Translations under genes and position numbers: made by a program
Shown here: piece by piece, positions 9,400-17,128 of the stretch
How the letters are laid out: each line of letters begins with the position of its first letter
Numbering within the stretch: the first letter of the stretch is position 1
Notes under the pieces: generated by a model
What the model saw: only the letters and a program-made list of their open reading frames with translations
The model's database searches: none
What the model was told of the DNA's origin: nothing
Origin: Sinomicrobium pectinilyticum
GTDB taxonomy: Bacteria; Bacteroidota; Bacteroidia; Flavobacteriales; Flavobacteriaceae
Direction of reading: 5' to 3'
Length of the DNA: 55,204 nucleotides
Assembly (NCBI RefSeq): GCF_003725735.1
Contig: NZ_RJTM01000005.1
Coordinates: forward strand, 1-55,204

Positions 9400-12066
9400 A
9401 TGACGGAAAAGAAAAAATCTGAGCAGTTTGAGACAGAAAACAGGGAATGGCTGGATGCTCTTCGATGGCAGATAAACAATGCCCCTTCGGGAAGGGCACG
9501 GGAAATTTTACAGCTTCTCCGGGATGAAGCCGCAAAACATGGCATTTTCCCGTCACAAGAATTGCAGACCCCTTATATAAATTCCATAGGAACGCTCCAG
9601 GAATCTGCATACCCGGGAAACCTGAAACTTGAGGGAAAGTTAACGGGATTGATCCGCTGGAACGCTATGGCCATGGTAGCGAAAGCAAACCGGGAATTAA
9701 AAGGGATCGGCGGACATATTTCCACTTATGCTTCCATAGCCGATCTCTGGGAGGTAGGCTTTCACCATTTCTTCAGGATAGACGAGGATGGAAAAGCAGA
9801 TATGGTTTACTTTCAGGGACATGCCTCTCCCGGAATTTATGCCCGTGCGTTTCTGGAAGGGAGATTAACGGAAGAAAACCTACGGCATTTTCGCCGGGAA
9901 ATAAAATATGAAGACGGGCTTACCTCTTATCCGCATCCGCATTTAATGCCGGAATTCTGGAGGTTCCCGACAGTTTCCATGGGGTTGGGCCCTATCATGG
10001 CTATTTACCAGGCCCGGTTCAATAAGTACCTCAAACAGCGGGGACTTATTTCTGAAAATAAACAGAAGGTATGGGTTTTTGTGGGGGACGGCGAAATGGA
10101 CGAGCCCGAAGCACGGGGTGCCATAAGTGTAGCGGCAAGAGATAAACTGGAGAACCTCATTTTTGTAGTGGACTGTAATCTGCAACGGCTGGATGGCCCT
10201 GTGAGAGGAAATGCAAAAATAATACAGGAACTGGAAGGCCTTTTTAAAGGTGCCGGCTGGAATGTGATCAAAGTGCTTTGGGGAAAGGACTGGGATCCCT
10301 TGTTTGAAAAAGACAAAAGCGGAAAATTGATCAGGTTGTTGAACCGGTTACCGGATGGGCAGTTCCAAAAATTTGCTTACGAAGACGGTGCTTTCCTGCG
10401 GAGTGAATTGTTCGGAAAAGAGAAAGAATTACAGGAATTGGTAAAAAACTATTCCGATACCGAATTAAAAGATCTGAAAAGGGGAGGCCACGATCCTGTT
10501 AAAATATATAATGCCTATAAAGCGGCTTCGGAACATAAAGGCGCTCCTACGGTGATCCTGGCGCAGACAATTAAAGGATACGGCCAGGGAAGTGCGGGAG
10601 AGGCCAGTAATGTATCGCATCAAACCAAAACGCTGAAAACAGAGCACTTAAAATATTTCCGGGATTTTTTTCATATACCTGTTTCCGACGACGAGTTGGA
10701 AGAGATCCCTTTTGTAAAACCGGATGCGGATAGTGAAGAAATGAAGTACCTGCAACAAAGAAGGGAAACGTTGGGAGGATATATCCCGAAGCGGGAAGAC
10801 AAGAGTACGGCGTTACCACCGCCGGATAACTCGGTTTTTGCTCAGTTTTTAAAAGGCTCGGGAGATAATGAAGCCGCTACTACCATGGTAATGGTACAGT
10901 TGCTGGGAAAATTATTAAAGGATGAAGCATACGGAAAGCATATCGTTCCCATTATTCCCGATGAATCCCGCACATTCGGAATGGAATCCTTGTTCAGCCA
11001 GGTGGGGATTTACACTCCTGAGGGACAGAAATATGAACCTGTGGACCAGGACAGCCTTTTGTACTATAAGGAATCAGACGATGGAGTCATTATGGAAGAA
11101 GGAATTACGGAAGCGGGTTGTATGGGAGGTTTTATCGCTGCCGGTACGGCGCATATCACTCATGGATTTCCTATGATCCCCTTCTATTTTTTCTATTCCA
11201 TGTTTGGTTTTCAGCGCACGGGTGATCTTATGTGGGCGGCAGCCGATGCCGGTGCACGCGGTTTCCTGATCGGGGGAATTTCCGGACGTACCGGCATACC
11301 CGGCGAAGGCCTGCAACACCAGGACGGCCAGAGTCATCTGTATGCTTATGCATTTCCTAATGTAATGGCTTATGATCCTTCTTTTGCCTATGAACTCTCC
11401 GTAATTGTCAAAAACGGCCTGGAACAGATGTATGTGGAAAAAAGGGACCTGTTCTATTATATCACAGTTGGAAATGATACCTATCCAATGCCCGAAATTC
11501 CGGAGGGATGCGAAGAAGGGATTGTGAAAGGGATGTACAAGTATAAAAAAACATCACTGGATACGAAAGCGAAGAAGGCTCATCTCTTCGGGAGTGGCGC
11601 CATTCTGCCGGAAGTATTGGAAGCGGCAAACCTGCTGGAGGAAGAATACCGGGTTGCTGTGGATGTATGGAGCATTACCAGTTATAAAGCTTTGTATGAC
11701 AATGCAATGGATACGGAACGGAATAACCGGCTAAAAGCACAACTCAACAGGGAACCTTCTTATATAGAAAAATGCCTGGAGAAGGAAGAAGGTGTCTTTG
11801 TGGCCGCTTCAGATTTTGTAAAAGCACTGCCGGAATCCATTGCTACATGGTTTCCTTCGAAACTAAGCTCTCTAGGGACCGATGGATTCGGAAGGAGTGA
11901 CGGACGAAAAGAATTGCGCCGGTTTTTTGAGGTAGATCGCAGACATATTGCCTATGCGGCACTTTACGATCTTGCGGTTACCGGTAAGATAAAGGCTGAA
12001 GATCTTGAAAAGGCAGCAAAAAAATTAGAATTGGAGCCGGATAAGATAAATCCAAGAACGTCTTGA
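9400..12066 (+). CDS. aceE: Pyruvate dehydrogenase E1 component, homodimeric type
   Basis: An 888-aa thiamine-diphosphate enzyme that decarboxylates pyruvate and transfers the acetyl group to lipoyl-E2. It is the single-chain alpha2 type known from E. coli, not the alpha/beta type common in Bacteroidetes. It shows RWNAMAMVAKAN, HISTYASIADLWEVGFHHFF, the ThDP/Mg motif GDGEMDEPEA...DCNLQRLDGPV (from about residue 229), and GQDGQSHLYAYAFPN-like regions in the C-terminal half. Length matches E. coli AceE (887 aa). It heads a four-gene operon with E2 25 bp downstream. The start ATG at 9400 gives an N-terminus in line with the family (SEQFETENREWLDALRW). The operon separates it from the efflux genes by 1.2 kb, so it has its own promoter. 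Confidence 0.96.
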   Translation: MTEKKKSEQFETENREWLDALRWQINNAPSGRAREILQLLRDEAAKHGIFPSQELQTPYINSIGTLQESAYPGNLKLEGKLTGLIRWNAMAMVAKANRELKGIGGHISTYASIADLWEVGFHHFFRIDEDGKADMVYFQGHASPGIYARAFLEGRLTEENLRHFRREIKYEDGLTSYPHPHLMPEFWRFPTVSMGLGPIMAIYQARFNKYLKQRGLISENKQKVWVFVGDGEMDEPEARGAISVAARDKLENLIFVVDCNLQRLDGPVRGNAKIIQELEGLFKGAGWNVIKVLWGKDWDPLFEKDKSGKLIRLLNRLPDGQFQKFAYEDGAFLRSELFGKEKELQELVKNYSDTELKDLKRGGHDPVKIYNAYKAASEHKGAPTVILAQTIKGYGQGSAGEASNVSHQTKTLKTEHLKYFRDFFHIPVSDDELEEIPFVKPDADSEEMKYLQQRRETLGGYIPKREDKSTALPPPDNSVFAQFLKGSGDNEAATTMVMVQLLGKLLKDEAYGKHIVPIIPDESRTFGMESLFSQVGIYTPEGQKYEPVDQDSLLYYKESDDGVIMEEGITEAGCMGGFIAAGTAHITHGFPMIPFYFFYSMFGFQRTGDLMWAAADAGARGFLIGGISGRTGIPGEGLQHQDGQSHLYAYAFPNVMAYDPSFAYELSVIVKNGLEQMYVEKRDLFYYITVGNDTYPMPEIPEGCEEGIVKGMYKYKKTSLDTKAKKAHLFGSGAILPEVLEAANLLEEEYRVAVDVWSITSYKALYDNAMDTERNNRLKAQLNREPSYIEKCLEKEEGVFVAASDFVKALPESIATWFPSKLSSLGTDGFGRSDGRKELRRFFEVDRRHIAYAALYDLAVTGKIKAEDLEKAAKKLELEPDKINPRTS

Positions 12067-12091
12067 TCTGTAAACATTAAAAACAACTAAA

Positions 12092-13495
12092 ATGGCTAAA
12101 GAAGTAAAAATTCCACAAATATCAGAAGGTGTTGATTCTGCCCGCGTTTCGGAAATCCTCATAGAAACGGGAGATTATATAGAAACGGACCAGTCGGTAA
12201 TTGTCCTGGAAACGGACAAGGCATCTGCAGAAGTCCCTTCCTCACATGAAGGTACGGTAAAAGAAATAAAAGTAGCCGAGGGCGATGAAGTAGAGGTAGG
12301 GGCTGTTGTACTGATTCTTGAAGAAGACGGAAAAGAATCGGGGGGTGAAGAAGAAGAAAAAGAAGAAGAGGACGCCAAAGGAAAAAAAGAGAAAGAAAAT
12401 AAAAAGAAGAAAGATAAGGAAGAGGAAGGTGATAAGAGGGAAGAAGAAGAGGTAGAAGAAGGGAGAAATAAAACACCTGAAGATAAGGAGGGAAAGGAGA
12501 AAAAGGATAAGGAAGAGGAACCTGAAGACAAAGAAAAAGAGGAGGAGAAGGAAGAGTCCGAAGAAAAGAAAAAAGAAGGAACTGATGACGAAAGAAAAAC
12601 GGGAGAGGAGCTTCCTGCTTCCCCTATGGTGAGAAAACTGGCCAGGGAACTGGGAGTGGATCTGGCATCTGTGGAAGGAAGCGGACCCGGCGGAAGAATT
12701 TCTGAAGAAGATGTGAAATCGTACACGAGGAAACAAGGTACGGACAAAGCAGCGGAACCAAAAGGACTTTCTCTTCCCGATTTCAGTAAATGGGGTGCTG
12801 TGGAAACAAAATCCCTGTCAGGGATACGGATGGCAACCGGAAAAAATACCACTGCTTCATGGCAGCACATACCTCATGTTTTTCAATTTGATGAGGCGGA
12901 TATTACAGGGATTGAACAATATATGGAAAAGAACCGGGAAAAAGTGCAGAAGGAGGGTGGTAAGCTCACCATCACGGCCATATTGGTGAAGATAGTGGCC
13001 AATGCGTTACAACAGTTCCCCAAGTTCAATGCAAGTGTAGATATGGAACGCAAAGAGATGATCCTGAAAAAGTATATCAACATCAGCATTGCGGTAGCTA
13101 CGGATAAGGGGTTATTGATGCCTGTGATCAAAGATGCGGACCGGAAAAATATTATTGAGCTGGCCGTGGAGATCACTGAAGTGGCTGAAAAGGCACGAAA
13201 CGGAAAATTAGGGCCGGAAGAAATGGAGGGTGGAAATTTTTCCGTTTCAAATCTGGGAGGAGTCGGGGGCACTAATTTTACTCCCGTTATTTATCATCCG
13301 CAGGTTGCCATCCTGGGAATTTCACAGGCTGCCATCAGGCCTATATATGTAGGAGGCAACTTTGAGCCCAGGGAAATACTCCCGTTGAGTTTATCCTATG
13401 ACCATCGCCTTATTGACGGGGTAGAAGGGGCCGGGTTCCTTAGCTGGATAAAACAGGCATTGGAAGACCCGTACAAAGCATTACTGGGAGCTTAA
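12092..13495 (+). CDS. aceF: Pyruvate dehydrogenase E2, dihydrolipoyl acetyltransferase with hypercharged linker
   Basis: A 467-aa core subunit that accepts acetyl groups on a lipoyl arm and makes acetyl-CoA. It has one N-terminal lipoyl domain (residues 1-78) with the lipoylated Lys43 in ETDKASAEVP. A linker at residues ~80-173 is almost only Glu, Lys, Asp and Arg: I count 72 charged residues in positions 81-170. A peripheral subunit-binding domain follows (SPMVRKLARELGVDL...GPGGRISEEDV, ~177-212), then the CoA-acyltransferase domain from ~235 with the catalytic motif DHRLIDG near residue 440. Usual E2 linkers are Ala/Pro-rich, so this one is odd. The E1, E2 and E3 genes are adjacent, so the complex is complete in the operon. 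Confidence 0.95.
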   Translation: MAKEVKIPQISEGVDSARVSEILIETGDYIETDQSVIVLETDKASAEVPSSHEGTVKEIKVAEGDEVEVGAVVLILEEDGKESGGEEEEKEEEDAKGKKEKENKKKKDKEEEGDKREEEEVEEGRNKTPEDKEGKEKKDKEEEPEDKEKEEEKEESEEKKKEGTDDERKTGEELPASPMVRKLARELGVDLASVEGSGPGGRISEEDVKSYTRKQGTDKAAEPKGLSLPDFSKWGAVETKSLSGIRMATGKNTTASWQHIPHVFQFDEADITGIEQYMEKNREKVQKEGGKLTITAILVKIVANALQQFPKFNASVDMERKEMILKKYINISIAVATDKGLLMPVIKDADRKNIIELAVEITEVAEKARNGKLGPEEMEGGNFSVSNLGGVGGTNFTPVIYHPQVAILGISQAAIRPIYVGGNFEPREILPLSLSYDHRLIDGVEGAGFLSWIKQALEDPYKALLGA

Positions 13496-13511
13496 ATATT
13501 AAAACATCACT

Positions 13512-14930
13512 ATGTCAAAAAGAGATAAAAAAGAGATAGTTATCATCGGCGCCGGCCCCGGAGGATATGCCGCAGCTTTCCGGGCTGCAGATCTCGGCCG
13601 TTCCGTTACGTTGATAGGCCCGGAAGCAGATCCCGGGGGAACCTGCCTTTTCTATGGCTGTATTCCGGTTAAAACTCTTCTGGAAACGCTTCAGATAAAG
13701 GAGAAAACCGCTAAATCCGAAACTATGGGCCTCCGTTTCGAAGCTCCCGGAACAAACCTTAAGAAAATAGCGGCCTGGAAAGACAAAGTAGTAAAAGAAC
13801 TTACCGAAGGTATAGGCCTGTTATCCGAGGAAAGGGAAATAGAATACATACAAGGTAAAGCCTCTTTCTTAAGTGCAAATGAAATAGAAATTGAAACCGG
13901 AGAAGGAAAAAAACAGGTATATGAATTTGAAAATGCCATCATCGCCACCGGTGCTGTTCCCAGAAAACATCCTAACGCAAAACTTGACCATGAGAAAATA
14001 CTGGATTCCACAGATGCCCTTGCACTTGATGGTATCCCTGAACGTATGCTGATTATTGGAGGGGGGTACATAGGACCTGAAGTGGGCAGTATTTATGCTA
14101 CCCTGGGGAGCAGGGTTTCCATAGTGGAAAGTGACTCCCGCGTACTCTCCTGGGTGGACCAGGACCTGGTGAAAGAATTTGAAAAGGGTAATGAGGGATT
14201 GTTTGATGAATATTTTTTTAAGACCGAGGTGGATAGCGTAGCTGTTAAAGATCAGAAAGTAACAGTGGAAATGAAAAATCAGGAAGGTCAATGGAAAAAA
14301 GAATATGACCTTGTCCTGGTTGCCGTGGGAAGAATCCCGAATACCACAAATCTGAACCTGGAAAAAGCAGGGGTGGAGATCGATGATGAGGGTTTTATAA
14401 AAACAGACGGGAAACAAAAGACCATCCGTAAGAATATTTATGCTATTGGCGATGTCACCCGGCAACCGCTTTTCGCCAATAAAGCTGCACACGAAGGACG
14501 CCTCGTGGCAGAGGAGATAGCCGGGGAAGATACGGGGAGATATAATCCGAAGGCTATTCCCTCCGTGGTGGCTACTACCCGGACAGAGATGGCATGGTGC
14601 GGACTTATGGAAACAGAGGCAGAGGAAAAAGGAATAGCTGTAAAAGTGACACGGTATCCGTGGACAGCTTCCGGAAGGGCTGCTTCTATAGGGATTACCA
14701 ATGGCCTTACAAAACTGATTTTCGATGCGGGAAACGGAAAAATACTGGGCGGGGGCGTTGTTGGTAAGACAACGGGGAGTCTCATTTCCGAGATAGCCCT
14801 GGCCATAGAGATGGGGGCTACAGCCGGGGAAATAGCCCTGAGCATTCACCCGCATCCTACTTTATCTGAAACAATAATGGAAGCTGCTGAGCTTTTCTCA
14901 GGAAGAGCCACCCATTTTAAAGGAAAATAA
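13512..14930 (+). CDS. Dihydrolipoyl dehydrogenase (E3) paralogue 1
   Basis: A 472-aa FAD-dependent disulfide oxidoreductase that reoxidises dihydrolipoamide with NAD+. The FAD fingerprint is GAGPGGYAAAFRAADLG near the N-terminus. The redox disulfide C-LFYG-C is intact (GGTCLFYGCIPVK), although the usual SKALL is VKTLL. The NAD fingerprint is GGGYIGPEVGS, with Pro and Val replacing the common Leu-Glu-Leu pattern. The C-terminal catalytic His-Glu motif HPTLSE is present. It lies 16 bp after E2 and 6 bp before a second E3 gene that is clearly paralogous throughout. It diverges more from the family than the second copy (ATTRTEMAWCG where TNPEIAWCG is usual). It is likely active; whether it serves PDH or another lipoyl enzyme is open. 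Confidence 0.9.
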   Translation: MSKRDKKEIVIIGAGPGGYAAAFRAADLGRSVTLIGPEADPGGTCLFYGCIPVKTLLETLQIKEKTAKSETMGLRFEAPGTNLKKIAAWKDKVVKELTEGIGLLSEEREIEYIQGKASFLSANEIEIETGEGKKQVYEFENAIIATGAVPRKHPNAKLDHEKILDSTDALALDGIPERMLIIGGGYIGPEVGSIYATLGSRVSIVESDSRVLSWVDQDLVKEFEKGNEGLFDEYFFKTEVDSVAVKDQKVTVEMKNQEGQWKKEYDLVLVAVGRIPNTTNLNLEKAGVEIDDEGFIKTDGKQKTIRKNIYAIGDVTRQPLFANKAAHEGRLVAEEIAGEDTGRYNPKAIPSVVATTRTEMAWCGLMETEAEEKGIAVKVTRYPWTASGRAASIGITNGLTKLIFDAGNGKILGGGVVGKTTGSLISEIALAIEMGATAGEIALSIHPHPTLSETIMEAAELFSGRATHFKGK

Positions 14931-14936
14931 ACAGTT

Positions 14937-16370
14937 ATGACAGAAGAGCAGAAAAGGGAACTAGTAATCATTGGTGCAGGCCCCGGGGGGTATGCCGCCG
15001 CATTTCGTGCTGCCGATCTCGGTGTAAAAGTCACTCTTGTTGACCCGGAAGCAAACCCCGGCGGCGTATGCCTTTACCGCGGGTGCATCCCCTCCAAAGC
15101 GTTGTTACATGTTACCGGGACCAGGCAGGAGGCTGCAAAGGTGGGAAACCGCGGCCTCGAGTTTAAAGACCCGGAAATGGATCCGGAAAAAACAAACGAC
15201 TGGAAGAACAATATTATAACCAAACTGACCCGGGGGCTGGGACAACTGGCCGGGTCCAGAGATATAGAATATATACAGGGAAAGGCAAAATTCAAATCTT
15301 CAAATACACTGGAGATCAAACCGGAAGACGATGAGGCATTTGACCTGGTATTCGGGAAGGCAGTGATTGCTACCGGCTCGGTCCCTTTGAGTTTACCGGG
15401 GGTAAAAACCGACCACAAGAATATCCTTGATTCCATAGATGCTTTGGAAATAAATGAGATCCCGGAAGAGATGCTGGTTGTAGGGGGAGGGTACATAGGC
15501 CTTGAATTGGGGAGTATGTATGCAGTATTGGGCTGCAGGGTTTCGATAGCCGAAATGGCTTCGGGATTTTTACCGGGGACGGACCGGGACCTTGTGGAGG
15601 TATTTGAAAAAGAGAATGAAAATCTTTTTAAAGCCGTATATTTTAATACCCGAGTGGAACATGTAGAGACAGGAAAAGAAAAGTTACAGGTCTCTCTTAC
15701 GAATGATGAAGGAACACAGGAGAAACAATATGACAAGGTACTTGTTGCGATAGGAAGGAAACCGGATACGGAGTCCCTGGACCTGAAAAATGCAGGTATA
15801 GAGACAGATAAGAACGGGTTTATAAAGGTAGATCCGCGCCGGCAAACCAATATCCCCGGTATTTTTGCAATAGGTGATCTTACCGGGGAACCGTTTCTGG
15901 CACATAAAGCCACTTATGAGGGAAAGATAGCCGCAGAGGTAATAGCCGGTGAACCCGGAGCAGTTTATGACCCCAGGTCGATTGCCGGTATCGTATTTAC
16001 CAATCCTGAAATTGCCTGGTGCGGGCTTACGGAACATATGGCCGAAGAAAACGATATCAGCTTCAAAGCTGGTAAATATCCGTGGACGGCCTCGGGGCAT
16101 GCGGTGATGATGGAGACAGGGCAAGGGCTCACCAAATTACTTTTCCATCCCGAAACCGGAAGAATACTGGGAGGAGGGGTTGCCGGAAAAAATGCGGGTT
16201 CTCTTATTCCGGAAATTTCCTTTGCTATAGAAATGGGAGCAACGGCAGGAGAACTCGTTTCGGTTATTCGTCCTCATCCCACCTTATCGGAAACCATAAT
16301 GGAAGCTGCCGGATTGTTTTTTGACAGCACTACCCATGTACTTTCGGAAAAGAAAAATAAATCAGACTGA
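14937..16370 (+). CDS. lpdA: Dihydrolipoyl dehydrogenase (E3) paralogue 2
   Basis: A 477-aa E3 closer to the family consensus than its upstream paralogue. It shows GAGPGGYAAAFRAADLG for FAD, GGVCLYRGCIPSKALLH with both redox cysteines, GGGYIGLELGSMYAVLG for NAD, AIGDLTGEPFLAHKA, FTNPEIAWCGLTE, and PHPTLSE at the dimer-interface active site. It is the last gene of the PDH operon, and the next gene converges from the other strand 77 bp away. The duplication is not a fresh copy: protein similarity is clear but many positions differ, and DNA identity is low by eye. The most economical reading is that this copy is the PDH E3 and the other is specialised or part of a mixed dimer. Confidence 0.92.
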   Translation: MTEEQKRELVIIGAGPGGYAAAFRAADLGVKVTLVDPEANPGGVCLYRGCIPSKALLHVTGTRQEAAKVGNRGLEFKDPEMDPEKTNDWKNNIITKLTRGLGQLAGSRDIEYIQGKAKFKSSNTLEIKPEDDEAFDLVFGKAVIATGSVPLSLPGVKTDHKNILDSIDALEINEIPEEMLVVGGGYIGLELGSMYAVLGCRVSIAEMASGFLPGTDRDLVEVFEKENENLFKAVYFNTRVEHVETGKEKLQVSLTNDEGTQEKQYDKVLVAIGRKPDTESLDLKNAGIETDKNGFIKVDPRRQTNIPGIFAIGDLTGEPFLAHKATYEGKIAAEVIAGEPGAVYDPRSIAGIVFTNPEIAWCGLTEHMAEENDISFKAGKYPWTASGHAVMMETGQGLTKLLFHPETGRILGGGVAGKNAGSLIPEISFAIEMGATAGELVSVIRPHPTLSETIMEAAGLFFDSTTHVLSEKKNKSD

Positions 16371-16447
16371 CCTTTTGAAATCGAAAAAAACAAGCATTTA
16401 TACCTGTTCCGGCATAGGCCGGGCCTTAGGGATATCCGGTGAATACT

Positions 16448-17071
16448 TTATGCAAAAGAATGGATATAATTCAATCCTTTTGATCGGAGTTTCGGATCAT
16501 TATAACCATAAAAATCAATGTTATTCTCTGCCGCAGCTTCATAATCATTGATACTGTCCCCGATGAGGCAAACTTCGGAGTTCTCGTACCCGAAATTCCG
16601 GAGGGTATTTGTGACGAGAGAGATTTTAGGTTCCGGGGAACCCTGGATGCTTTTAAAATACGGGGATAAATCCAGTTTGCGGCACAGGAACCGCAGCTCG
16701 TCCCCATCGGAACCGGAAACCACATGCATTTCATACCGGCTATGGTTATTTTTTATGAAATCCAGTGTTTCCCGAATCAGCCTATCCCTTGAAGTAAGGT
16801 CTTTCCTCATAATTTCGGAGTATGCCTTTGTCCATTTCTCCACTTTTTCCTCATTCACCTCTTGCCGTAAGACCGTTTTCATAAAGTATCTGAACTTTAC
16901 ATAGCGGGAAAGCCCTTTGTTTTTATGATGGTATTGCAGTAATTTTTCAACCTGCTCCGGGGGATAACCGGATAAAACTTCTCTGAATCCCTTTTCCCTT
17001 ATATCCATGGAATCAAGGATCACGCCGTCAAAATCCCATAGTATTACTTTTTTGTTTTCAAATTCTTTCAT
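16448..17071 (-). CDS. HAD-superfamily phosphatase (phosphoglycolate-phosphatase-like)
   Basis: A 207-aa soluble haloacid-dehalogenase hydrolase. The HAD motifs are in order: I, ILWDFDGVILDS (nucleophile and acid/base Asp); II, HVVSGSDGDEL (Ser); III, a Lys in GSPEPKISLV; IV, CLIGDSINDYEAA. The cap is a small helical insertion (residues ~18-90). The substrate is not determined; phosphoglycolate phosphatase and beta-phosphoglucomutase relatives share this layout. It is the last gene of a minus-strand train, 57 bp after a P-type ATPase gene, and it converges on the PDH operon. Its place among hexose-phosphate enzymes suggests a sugar phosphate or a damaged metabolite as substrate. Confidence 0.85.
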   Translation of the reverse strand: MKEFENKKVILWDFDGVILDSMDIREKGFREVLSGYPPEQVEKLLQYHHKNKGLSRYVKFRYFMKTVLRQEVNEEKVEKWTKAYSEIMRKDLTSRDRLIRETLDFIKNNHSRYEMHVVSGSDGDELRFLCRKLDLSPYFKSIQGSPEPKISLVTNTLRNFGYENSEVCLIGDSINDYEAAAENNIDFYGYNDPKLRSKGLNYIHSFA

Positions 17072-17128
17072 AATAAACAGTTCAGGATTAGTAGTTCAGG
17101 TAAATATGTGAACAAGAGAGGTTTGATC

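Noticed and set aside
12175-12870. A 231-aa minus-strand open frame rich in Ser and Phe
   Set aside because: It is the antisense of the Glu/Lys-rich E2 linker; its odd composition follows from the polypurine coding strand.
13869-14855. A 328-aa minus-strand open frame
   Set aside because: It lies wholly inside the first E3 gene, which has clear motifs; the frame shows none and is Cys/His/Pro-rich like a shadow frame.
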